Part shown: piece by piece, positions 15,931-21,984 of the stretch
Layout: the number at the start of each line of letters is the position of its first letter
How positions within the stretch are numbered: the first letter of the stretch is position 1
IMG/VR virus record: IMGVR_UViG_3300007511_000077
Location: 1-33,360 of that record
Source: a virus
DNA: 33,360 nt
Direction: 5' to 3' (one strand)
The notes under the pieces: model-generated
Told to the model about the DNA's origin: nothing
The model's database searches: none
Seen by the model: only the letters and a program-made list of their open reading frames with translations
Program-made: the position numbers and the translations under genes

Positions 15931-17520
15931 TTATCCTTTTATTAACCATCCAAAATTTTTATAATTTTCTTCGGATTCTTTTATTCTATCAAGCTTTTGT
16001 TCTTTTTTGTAGCCGTGCATACCAGGAATTGTAGTATTTATACTAGTATTTGTAAAAATCATTGAATTTAAAAACGCTCTCTTATATTGTAAATCTCTTG
16101 TATTCTCTTGCAACACAGTATCTCTTACCCAACAAGCAATCGCTAAAGATATTACTAAATCATCATTATATCCGCGTTGCGCTTCTGGTCGTCCATTTCT
16201 CCAAACAAAAGTTTTTAGCTCTTGATAAGACCTAATAGAATTAATAGTAACTAATCCATTGCGAATGAACTCTTCTAGTTTGGCGACGATCAATGGGCGC
16301 GTTTTTTGAGAGGTTGTAAAACCTGGAACAGAGTTTGAAATACGTTCTGCTTGATACTGTTCAATATATTCATGAGATCCTTTAGTAGAATAATATAAAT
16401 TTGGATAACCGGCATCAATAAGTTTTTCCAACACTGAGAAGCCGATATTATTATTTTCAACAATAAGCATGGCATCTCCGTATTCTTTTCCTGCATCAAA
16501 CAATATTCTCGAAAACAGATCTGTTGTGGGCTTGCCACGATATTCTGCAACTTGCTCCATTGTGTCTGTATTGAATATGTGGAAAACAGAAAAATCATTG
16601 CCATCACCTCGCGAAACATCACCGACAAGTAAATACTTGTTTTCTGGATTATATTCTTCCCAGATCCAAAAGTTTCTGTCAAAACCTGTTTGATGCTTTG
16701 GATCAGAACAAGCTTTTGACATTGTGTTTAAATTGTCTGGATTAATTACGGTTTCACCAGAGGCATTAAAGTTACATTCATATTCTTGGGCAACTCGTCG
16801 CCTTGAAAGATTTCTTGTTGTTTCTTCAAACCATTTTTGATCCCTTTCAGGATGAAGTGTCCAATGAAGTACAGTTGGGTGAAAATCATTATCTCCACTT
16901 TGAGATGCAACATATGTTTTGTGAAACCAATTTCCCACTCCATTAGGAGATGAAAGGGCAATACAACGACCACCAACTGCCATCGTTGGTTGAAGTGCTG
17001 TCCACAAATCTTCAAAACCATCAATATGTGCAGCTTCATCAATAACCAATAATGACAATGCTTCAGAACGACCCGCGTCTGCTGAAGTTGAAGATGCCTT
17101 GATTTCTGAGCCGTTGTTCAAAACAAAAGAAGAACGATTGTCGATTTCAATTGATGCAATCTGATCAAACCAAGGAGGCAATAACTTAATCATTGCTTTA
17201 ACTTTTTTAACAAGATTTGCTGCTGTACTAAACTTTGTTGCAATAACGAGAATATTTTTATCGCGATGAAACAACATCATCCACGATACATAAGCGGCAG
17301 AAATGGTTGATATTCCCATTTGTCGAGATTTTAAAATGATATTGTTTCGGTAATCATTGAACTTATAAAGAAGCTCTTTCTGAAAATCCCATGTTTTAAA
17401 AGGAATTTGTCCGCGAGTTGGATGAGAAATCTTGCAATAGTTATCTATAAAATAAACAGGATCTTTGCCGCATTTAACTATCTCTCTAACGAGATCTTTT
17501 TTGGATAAGTATTGCGACAT
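15931..17520 (-). CDS. 17: Terminase large subunit, T4 gp17-like
   Basis: DNA-packaging motor ATPase and headful nuclease, 529 residues (T4 gp17: 610). The ATPase domain has an Arg-type Walker A SRQMGIST (residues 65-72), Walker B LLVIDEAAH (Asp161, Glu162) and the coupling motif ALSSPNGVGN (188-197). The RNase H-fold nuclease has its acidic residues at Asp301 in LLVGDVSRGDGNDFS, Glu355 in LIVENNN and an Asp pair in YNDDLVISLAIA near residue 460. The ribosome site is weak (A-rich). It lies directly before the portal gene, unlike T4 where gp18 and gp19 intervene. No separate small subunit (gp16) was recognised nearby. Confidence 0.96.
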   Translation of the reverse strand: MSQYLSKKDLVREIVKCGKDPVYFIDNYCKISHPTRGQIPFKTWDFQKELLYKFNDYRNNIILKSRQMGISTISAAYVSWMMLFHRDKNILVIATKFSTAANLVKKVKAMIKLLPPWFDQIASIEIDNRSSFVLNNGSEIKASSTSADAGRSEALSLLVIDEAAHIDGFEDLWTALQPTMAVGGRCIALSSPNGVGNWFHKTYVASQSGDNDFHPTVLHWTLHPERDQKWFEETTRNLSRRRVAQEYECNFNASGETVINPDNLNTMSKACSDPKHQTGFDRNFWIWEEYNPENKYLLVGDVSRGDGNDFSVFHIFNTDTMEQVAEYRGKPTTDLFSRILFDAGKEYGDAMLIVENNNIGFSVLEKLIDAGYPNLYYSTKGSHEYIEQYQAERISNSVPGFTTSQKTRPLIVAKLEEFIRNGLVTINSIRSYQELKTFVWRNGRPEAQRGYNDDLVISLAIACWVRDTVLQENTRDLQYKRAFLNSMIFTNTSINTTIPGMHGYKKEQKLDRIKESEENYKNFGWLIKG

Positions 17521-17529
17521 GTCATTTTT

Positions 17530-18390
17530 TTATTTTTTGTTCGTTAACCTTTTTATGAGCTTAATCTCATCTTCGGTTAAGGAAACCTTTACTTCTTCCA
17601 TGGGCGCTTTGTTGCGGTTTTTCAGCATTTTATTTAGTGCTCGTCGCCACGCTGGAATAGCGGCGCGAGCGGTTGGATCGTCTTGATCGAGTCCTCGGGC
17701 AATATCTGGATGTGGGATATCTTCAAGCTCGCCGGATGCACCTACTTGTTTACCACCTGCGGCAGTGGGATATTTGGGCCGCTCCGTGGTTTTACCAGGA
17801 AGCTTATTGCCGGGTTTGGCAGTTGGTTCGACGGTTAGTTTGGTGGCAGATGCTTGTTTTTTGGCTTTGTCGATCATCAGTTGCGCTCTTACCATAGCAT
17901 TTTTAACAGGGCCTGTGTTCGCATTAGCGATTTTGGCATAGTCAACCATAGATAAAAAAGCCTTAATAATCTCACCAAATTCGGCAGCTTGAATGCCCTG
18001 AAAAACTTTTGGATCTGAAGCCAAGTTTCTAAGGGATTTTCTCAAATCTGTACCAGTTTTAATTTTTTCAGGAGGCATACCAAGAGCTGCTACTGCACTT
18101 GTGGCAGCGTCTGGTGGTGATGAAGAAAGCGGAGACTTTGATGGATCGTAATCCAGTTTGGTGCCACCTTGACTTTTTTTCTTTGCTATCCTCCGATCTC
18201 TTTGTGATTTTGTCTCGCCTCCTGGCTTTGGAGGATCATCCCCGACGAGCCCAAGATCGAGCGGATAGTCTTTGCGAAGATCCATTCCCTCGCCCGGATA
18301 CGGTACGTGGTCTTCAATGCGATCAGATTCATCCAAATTTTTAAATGCCTCGCTTATAAGTTCTTCCAACAGTTTTTTTGTAATTTTCAT
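17530..18390 (-). CDS. Leader-type protein before terminase, largely disordered
   Basis: 286 residues, not recognised. It begins MKITKKLLEELISEAFKNL, a strong example of the shared leader, with LISE followed by Ala as a possible gp21-type cleavage site. The body is Pro/Lys/Asp-rich and mostly disordered, with two helical parts (roughly 95-170 and the C-terminal VKVSLTEDEIKLIKRLTNKK). The DNA is noticeably GC-richer than the flanking genes. It overlaps its upstream neighbour by ATGA and ends 9 nt before the terminase start, the position gp16 takes in T4. However, it shows no helix-turn-helix that would identify it as small terminase. An internal head protein is the more natural guess. Confidence 0.68.
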   Translation of the reverse strand: MKITKKLLEELISEAFKNLDESDRIEDHVPYPGEGMDLRKDYPLDLGLVGDDPPKPGGETKSQRDRRIAKKKSQGGTKLDYDPSKSPLSSSPPDAATSAVAALGMPPEKIKTGTDLRKSLRNLASDPKVFQGIQAAEFGEIIKAFLSMVDYAKIANANTGPVKNAMVRAQLMIDKAKKQASATKLTVEPTAKPGNKLPGKTTERPKYPTAAGGKQVGASGELEDIPHPDIARGLDQDDPTARAAIPAWRRALNKMLKNRNKAPMEEVKVSLTEDEIKLIKRLTNKK

Positions 18391-19004
18391 TTTCGAGGCT
18401 CCTCATCTCTTTTGCCTTTAACGTTTTGTGGTTTTTTTGTTCCTGCAAATTGTTTTTTGCCGGTTGGTGTTACATTATATTTGCGAGGTTGAGAATCTTT
18501 TTTGCCCAAACCAAGCCATTTTTTGAAAGAAGAATCAAGTCTTTCTTCAGTAGTGATTCCCAGTTCTGGTTCATCAGGAATTTGCCCAATTTTATAAGCG
18601 CAACTAGCCTGACACCATGAACGAATGCGACTAATACTTTGAACCAAAATATCAGGCTCTTTATCTACTTTTGTTAAGGTTACGGAGTTGCCAGTGATTT
18701 TTTTGTATTCTTTTTTAAGATAGGAAACAATATCCGCAATACGTTGAGCGATTTCGCCTATAAAATCTCCTTTATAAACATCTTTAAGCAAAATCTCACT
18801 ATGATATTTTATTGTAAGACTATTACCAGAAAGAACTACACTAAAGCCATCCATTACTCTTTTATCAAGAATGGGATTTCCTTCTTCTCTTTTTAATCCA
18901 GTTTTTAGCGGCTCTCCATTTTCATCAAGAGCGCCATCATAAGCATTTGCTGCTGCTTGTTGAATACCCTGAATAATTTCTAAAACGTTTGATTTTTCAG
19001 CCAT
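18387..19004 (-). CDS. Unknown protein upstream of packaging genes
   Basis: 205 residues, no named family. It consists of an N-terminal helix (NVLEIIQGIQQAAANAYDGA), a mixed core with SVVLSGNSLTIKYHSEILLK and a helix GEIAQRIADIVSYLKKEYKK, then ILVQSISRIRSWCQASCAYKI, and a basic disordered tail rich in Lys/Thr/Gly. Similar proteins occur in marine T4-like phages near packaging genes, with unknown role. It overlaps the zinc-ribbon gene by 25 nt and the next gene by 4 nt, so it belongs to the same operon as terminase. I considered small terminase (gp16) but cannot support it from motifs. Confidence 0.62.
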   Translation of the reverse strand: MAEKSNVLEIIQGIQQAAANAYDGALDENGEPLKTGLKREEGNPILDKRVMDGFSVVLSGNSLTIKYHSEILLKDVYKGDFIGEIAQRIADIVSYLKKEYKKITGNSVTLTKVDKEPDILVQSISRIRSWCQASCAYKIGQIPDEPELGITTEERLDSSFKKWLGLGKKDSQPRKYNVTPTGKKQFAGTKKPQNVKGKRDEEPRK

Positions 19005-19336
19005 TTTTCTTCTCTTCCCTCAACATGTTGAACATAACATTTAAAGCAACATTTGTATTTGGCCATATATAAATCATCTTTCATTTCAAAAGAATAAATT
19101 TTACATACGGGACAGCTGCGCTTCGATTCTTTTATAAATAGTTTCTTGGGCATTAAAACGCCATCAACCTTTATTTTCTCTTTTGGCTTCTGAGACTTGG
19201 ATATTTTTTTAATTTGTTGAAGATATTCTTTTTCTTTTTCTTGATCCCAGTTTGCCTTTGGATTTTGAATTGTTTCATCACCATATTTTTCTTGTATGGC
19301 TTTTTCAACTTTTATAAGTCGATCAGGATCTTTCAT
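18980..19336 (-). CDS. Small zinc-ribbon protein
   Basis: 118 residues. The N-terminal 60 are charged and helical. The C-terminal part holds a compact metal site: SCPVCKIYSFEMKDDLYMAK (Cys75, Cys78) then YKCCFKCYVQHVEGREE (Cys96, Cys97, Cys100), closing with a conserved-looking VEGREEKW. A CxxC-x17-C-x-x-C arrangement predicts one zinc ribbon, so nucleic-acid or protein binding is likely. Function is unknown. ATG 19336 overlaps the upstream stop as ATGA. The frame extends further upstream through a Cys-rich run, but that lies entirely within the preceding gene and was discarded. A late-motif look-alike at 19134 falls inside this coding region. Confidence 0.72.
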   Translation of the reverse strand: MKDPDRLIKVEKAIQEKYGDETIQNPKANWDQEKEKEYLQQIKKISKSQKPKEKIKVDGVLMPKKLFIKESKRSCPVCKIYSFEMKDDLYMAKYKCCFKCYVQHVEGREEKWLKNQTF

Positions 19337-19788
19337 CTTGCGATCTCTGCTGCTGCAAAAAATATGGCAATTGAAGTCGCTGCGCCAGCAACAAATCCAA
19401 TCGCAACCCAAAATGTATTATCAGAACCTTTTGCTAAATTTCTAAGAACCTCTATTTCTTCTTGTTGAGCATGTACAATTAAGTTATTCTTTCTTTTCTC
19501 TATTTCTAGTGCCGATTTTAATAAGTCTGTTTCTCTCTTGCAAGCAGCATTAAGCAAATCTTTTTCATATTTTGATTGAGCTTTGCAGCGTTGTTGTTGC
19601 ATTTCTTTTTCCGCTAATATTTTAGCAGTTGCAACCGGATCAAAAAGTGTTCCTGCAAATGGGGCAGAATCTCCTTTATTTAATATTGTAAACTTGCCAG
19701 TTGTGCTTGTGGTTGTTTGAGCAAACGACACAGAATAGATAAAAATATTAAGAAATAGGATTAAGCTAATCGTTTTTATGAGGGACAT
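19333..19788 (-). CDS. Exported protein with signal peptide and C-terminal membrane helix
   Basis: 151 residues. A clear Sec signal (MSLIKTISLILFLNIFIYSV, cleavage likely after SFA) is followed by GDSAPFAGTLFDPVATAKIL. That resembles a motif seen in small phage proteins encoded near lysis genes. Next comes an acidic-basic coiled region with two Cys (residues about 69 and 83), and a membrane helix near the end (NTFWVAIGFVAGAATSIAIF). A GGAG site lies 7 nt before ATG 19788. There is no lipobox, so it is not a standard outer-membrane Rz1 spanin. It overlaps the upstream coiled-coil membrane gene by 23 nt, a typical layout for lysis-associated pairs. A lysis or envelope role is inferred. Confidence 0.7.
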   Translation of the reverse strand: MSLIKTISLILFLNIFIYSVSFAQTTTSTTGKFTILNKGDSAPFAGTLFDPVATAKILAEKEMQQQRCKAQSKYEKDLLNAACKRETDLLKSALEIEKRKNNLIVHAQQEEIEVLRNLAKGSDNTFWVAIGFVAGAATSIAIFFAAAEIAR

Positions 19789-20152
19789 ATTGAACTCCAA
19801 ATTTTTCTGAAAGTTCCTTTGCTAGTGCATCAGGATCAGAATGAAATTTTTTAACAGTTTTTTTAATAATCGTTTTTTGTCTGTTGCTAATCTCTTTATT
19901 CATTTTAGCATACTCTTGCTCTATTTTTTGAGCAGCTTTTTCATATTCTTTATCGATCCGGGCTTTGGCTTCTTGTTTTTCTTTTTCTGCGTTTTCGATT
20001 GCAGCTTTTTGTTTATCATAAGATTCTTTTTGTGCATCAACGATTTTTAATAAGCTGGTGTTTTTGCTTTTTAAGACAATCGCAATGATAATGATCACTG
20101 GAATATACCAATGAGTCTTAAGGAAGGCCCATATTTTTTTAAGAACAACCAT
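19766..20152 (-). CDS. Membrane-anchored coiled-coil protein, i-spanin-like layout
   Basis: 128 residues: a short basic start, one membrane helix (WYIPVIIIIAIVLK, residues about 15-28), then about 70 residues of highly charged coiled coil (KQKAAIENAEKEKQEAKARI and following) and a short C-terminal domain (DPDALAKELSEKFGVQYVPH). An N-terminal anchor plus periplasmic coiled coil is the layout of Rz-type inner-membrane spanins. The next gene, overlapping by 23 nt, encodes an exported protein, as in Rz/Rz1 pairs, but that partner lacks a lipobox. The family is not named. The spanin idea is only architectural. Confidence 0.65.
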   Translation of the reverse strand: MVVLKKIWAFLKTHWYIPVIIIIAIVLKSKNTSLLKIVDAQKESYDKQKAAIENAEKEKQEAKARIDKEYEKAAQKIEQEYAKMNKEISNRQKTIIKKTVKKFHSDPDALAKELSEKFGVQYVPHKND

Positions 20153-20162
20153 AATGTTTTAT

Positions 20163-21005
20163 TCACCCACCTTGATATTTTTCAACCAGACCAATCACAA
20201 GACACTCTAAATTCAACGAAGAAGCACATGCGTTGCCCAACACAGCGGTCAGCGCAGTTTTTAGAACCAGTCCTTGACTGCCTTGCATTATGTTTCGAAC
20301 AAAAGGAAGCTTATATAAATCCCCGTGAATTAAAGTGGCTGCTTTCTTGAAATCACCAGCTTCTCGGCTTTCTAAAAACTCAGCTTTTTTAACTCGATAC
20401 AGATTTTTTTGTTCGGGCGTGAAATCAGAAAATTTAATCCCCGTAAGACCGGACATTTTTTTCACTTCTTTCGCACGTTGTCTTTTCCCTTTCCGGGTGT
20501 TTTCGCCAGTGCGAAAAACATCAAGAAACGCTGTCCATATCGTACTACCAATACCTTCTTCTAAAGAAGCTTTATCTAAAGCGCCTGCGTCTTTTGCTGC
20601 AAAACCAACAACCAAAATATTTTTAAGTAAATCCTGTACTAACCTTACTTGTTGGTCCGATGGAGCAGATTGTTCGATTTCATTTAATTCTCCACAAGAA
20701 CTCTTTTTAATCTTTATGACAATCTCGCCTTTCTTTAAGCGAGATTTCTCTTTTCTTCCGCGATTCTTTGAGACTGGTTCACATTGAAGGTCATCATCCT
20801 CAATTCCATTGACGTGGTGAAGTTCTTCACCTTCAGGACATTCACCATGTTCTTTGTCGTGCTTGCGTTTATCGCGCTTTCTTTTGTTGCGTTCTTCTTG
20901 TTCTTTTGAACCAGAAGGATTATGTTCTTTAGAATAATCACGCGGGGTCTTGGAATCTTTATTCCATTTGCGTTCAGAAATAACTTTTATAATTTTAATC
21001 TTCAT
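20163..21005 (-). CDS. Protein with degenerate HNH-like motif and unknown C-terminal domain
   Basis: 280 residues from ATG 21005, which overlaps the upstream stop by 11 nt. A start four codons earlier is equally possible. Residues 20-85 are very basic (EERNKRKRDKRKHDKEHG) followed by GEELHHVNGIEDDDLQCEPV, then SKNRGRKEK. The HHVNG, a downstream acidic turn and an SKNR end match the core of phage HNH endonuclease-like domains (HH-x-x-G-N/D...), but the final metal-binding His is not evident. Residues about 110-275 are helical with a hydrophobic segment (LLKNILVVGFAAKDAGAL) and end in GQ-rich helices, with no recognised family. It lies among small head or lysis genes. It may be a structural use of the HNH fold or a homing-type remnant. 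Confidence 0.6.
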   Translation of the reverse strand: MKIKIIKVISERKWNKDSKTPRDYSKEHNPSGSKEQEERNKRKRDKRKHDKEHGECPEGEELHHVNGIEDDDLQCEPVSKNRGRKEKSRLKKGEIVIKIKKSSCGELNEIEQSAPSDQQVRLVQDLLKNILVVGFAAKDAGALDKASLEEGIGSTIWTAFLDVFRTGENTRKGKRQRAKEVKKMSGLTGIKFSDFTPEQKNLYRVKKAEFLESREAGDFKKAATLIHGDLYKLPFVRNIMQGSQGLVLKTALTAVLGNACASSLNLECLVIGLVEKYQGG

Positions 21006-21318
21006 CGCTGGGTTCATCGCCTGACAGCCCGCCCTTTCGAACTCGCTGAAGATGTCGTTTATATTTTTCAGTTTTAGACAAAGTTGTGCCCGCCACTTTT
21101 GCATCAATAGTGCAAATGGCTGCTGCTGCGCCTTCTTTGTCGGTTCCTGGTCTTGGATCTACTGTATCTTCCACCTTCTCTATACAACCGCTAAGAGTTT
21201 CACCGGCTTGTTTTTTAGACTGTGATGCACTAAAATGTTCCGGCTTTTTCTTTTCTTGAAGTTCAGATTCAAGTTCTTCGCTAATAATTTGCCGCAATTT
21301 TGAAATGGAAAGTTTCAT
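20995..21318 (-). CDS. Leader-type small protein
   Basis: 107 residues, unknown family. It starts MKLSISKLRQIISEELESEL, matching the shared leader with an I-S-E-E site about 15 residues in. After a hydrophilic linker (QEKKKPEHFSASQSKKQAGE), a short two-Cys segment (LSGCIEKVEDTVDPRP and AAAAICTIDAKVAG) may form a small fold, ending in a basic then acidic tail. An AAGGT ribosome site precedes the ATG, with a 3-nt gap to the upstream gene. It lies in a row with another leader-type protein (21322-21531). A head-internal protein delivered with the DNA is the working guess. Confidence 0.68.
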   Translation of the reverse strand: MKLSISKLRQIISEELESELQEKKKPEHFSASQSKKQAGETLSGCIEKVEDTVDPRPGTDKEGAAAAICTIDAKVAGTTLSKTEKYKRHLQRVRKGGLSGDEPSDED

Positions 21319-21321
21319 GCT

Positions 21322-21531
21322 TTACCTTTTATTTTTTCGTTCTTCTTCTTCTTGTTTGCATAACTGTTGCTCAATATAAGAAAGACTTTCATCGTCGCAA
21401 GAGGGGCTAACTGTCGGGCTCGGATGCGGCCCGCCCGGAATCGACGGTGTTCCAACGGGCGCGATTTCCTTAACAACCTTATCAAATTCTTCTTGAATAA
21501 TTTCTTGTAGTTTTGATTTTGTAATTTTCAT
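21322..21531 (-). CDS. Leader-type very small protein
   Basis: 69 residues. It begins MKITKSKLQEIIQEEFDKVV, the clearest example of the shared leader, followed by a Gly/Pro-rich stretch (VGTPSIPGGPHPSPTVSPSC) and a short acidic-to-basic helix with a second Cys. ATG 21531 overlaps the upstream stop as ATGA. The frame is open further upstream but only through the preceding gene. If cleaved after I-Q-E it would leave a peptide of about 55 residues. No known family. Confidence 0.68.
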   Translation of the reverse strand: MKITKSKLQEIIQEEFDKVVKEIAPVGTPSIPGGPHPSPTVSPSCDDESLSYIEQQLCKQEEEERKNKR

Positions 21532-21719
21532 TTTTTTCCATTGTGCTTCCACGCTGTTGCAATGTCGGCAACTCCTTGTATTCCAATATAACCGAGAGAT
21601 ACGGCAACCCATTGATCACCACTTAATTGCCCTAAATATAAAAAAGCGGTAGCGAGCGCGAAAACTGTAAATTTTCGCGACACTACCTTAGATAACGCTT
21701 TATCAACTATTGCTTTCAA
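21528..21719 (-). CDS. Small membrane protein, TTG start
   Basis: 63 residues: a basic amphipathic start (KAIVDKALSKVVSRK), a hydrophobic helix (FTVFALATAFLYLGQL), a second moderately hydrophobic stretch (QWVAVSLGYIGIQGVADIAT) and a Lys-rich tail. The start codon is TTG at 21719, overlapping the upstream TGA by 4 nt with GGGGT a few bases before; no better in-frame ATG exists. The overlap with a second small membrane gene suggests that the two act together. A holin or antiholin-like function is possible. Size and topology fit, but no family is recognised. Confidence 0.68.
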   Translation of the reverse strand: MKAIVDKALSKVVSRKFTVFALATAFLYLGQLSGDQWVAVSLGYIGIQGVADIATAWKHNGKK

Positions 21720-21943
21720 TCTTTACCCCGAAAAAGACTCAAAAGCACCACAAGTGAAAGCAGACCAACAAATCCGCTTGAACCAATGGAATTAATAAGC
21801 GCGACAACGTTTCCAACGATGCCCATTCCAAAAATGCCTGCTCCGTAAATTACCTCAACGAGAATTCCCAAAGCGAGCAAATTCATAACTAAAGTGGTAA
21901 GACCACCTATCCCTTCATTAACTTTATCTAAAATATCTTTCAT
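21716..21943 (-). CDS. Small two-helix membrane protein, holin-like
   Basis: 75 residues with two strong membrane helices (about 15-34 TTLVMNLLALGILVEVIYGA and 40-70, including a Gly/Ser-rich turn then FVGLLSLVVLLSLF) and a charged RGKD end. The size, two helices and position at the head of a late unit are holin-like, but no family was recognised and no endolysin is visible nearby. Its ribosome site (GGGAGG) and start codon lie in a perfect 10-bp hairpin, with a late-type motif positioned to start transcripts inside the hairpin's 5' arm. This predicts strict late expression, as for T4 lysozyme. Confidence 0.72.
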   Translation of the reverse strand: MKDILDKVNEGIGGLTTLVMNLLALGILVEVIYGAGIFGMGIVGNVVALINSIGSSGFVGLLSLVVLLSLFRGKD

Positions 21944-21984
21944 ATCTACGCACCTCCCGCGTAGATATAAATAGTCAGCTACGC
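21942..21984 (-). promoter_or_regulatory. RBS/start-codon hairpin with competing upstream arm
   Basis: On the coding strand ATATCTACGC (21968-21959) pairs perfectly with GCGTAGATAT (21951-21942) around a 7-nt loop GGGAGGT. The Shine-Dalgarno is therefore in the loop and the first two bases of the start codon are in the stem. A further GCGTAG at 21984-21979, ending in the TAG stop of the preceding gene, could pair with CTACGC at 21964-21959 instead. The middle arm therefore has two possible partners. Confidence 0.8.
21967..21975 (-). promoter_or_regulatory. Candidate late promoter motif overlapping the hairpin
   Basis: Coding-strand ACTATTTAT. A start site 6-8 nt downstream would fall near 21960, inside the 5' arm of the hairpin, so late transcripts would lack most of that arm. 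Confidence 0.6.

Noticed and set aside
17530-18390. Small terminase subunit (gp16) by position
   Set aside because: No helix-turn-helix or oligomerisation core is visible; the leader and disorder fit an internal head protein better.
19134-19142. Another ACTATTTAT on the coding strand
   Set aside because: It lies in the zinc-ribbon coding region (encoding Lys-Leu-Phe-Ile), not before a gene, so I treat it as chance.
19333-20152. A definite Rz/Rz1 spanin pair
   Set aside because: The exported partner has an ordinary signal peptide and a C-terminal membrane helix but no lipobox Cys, so only a spanin-like layout is claimed.
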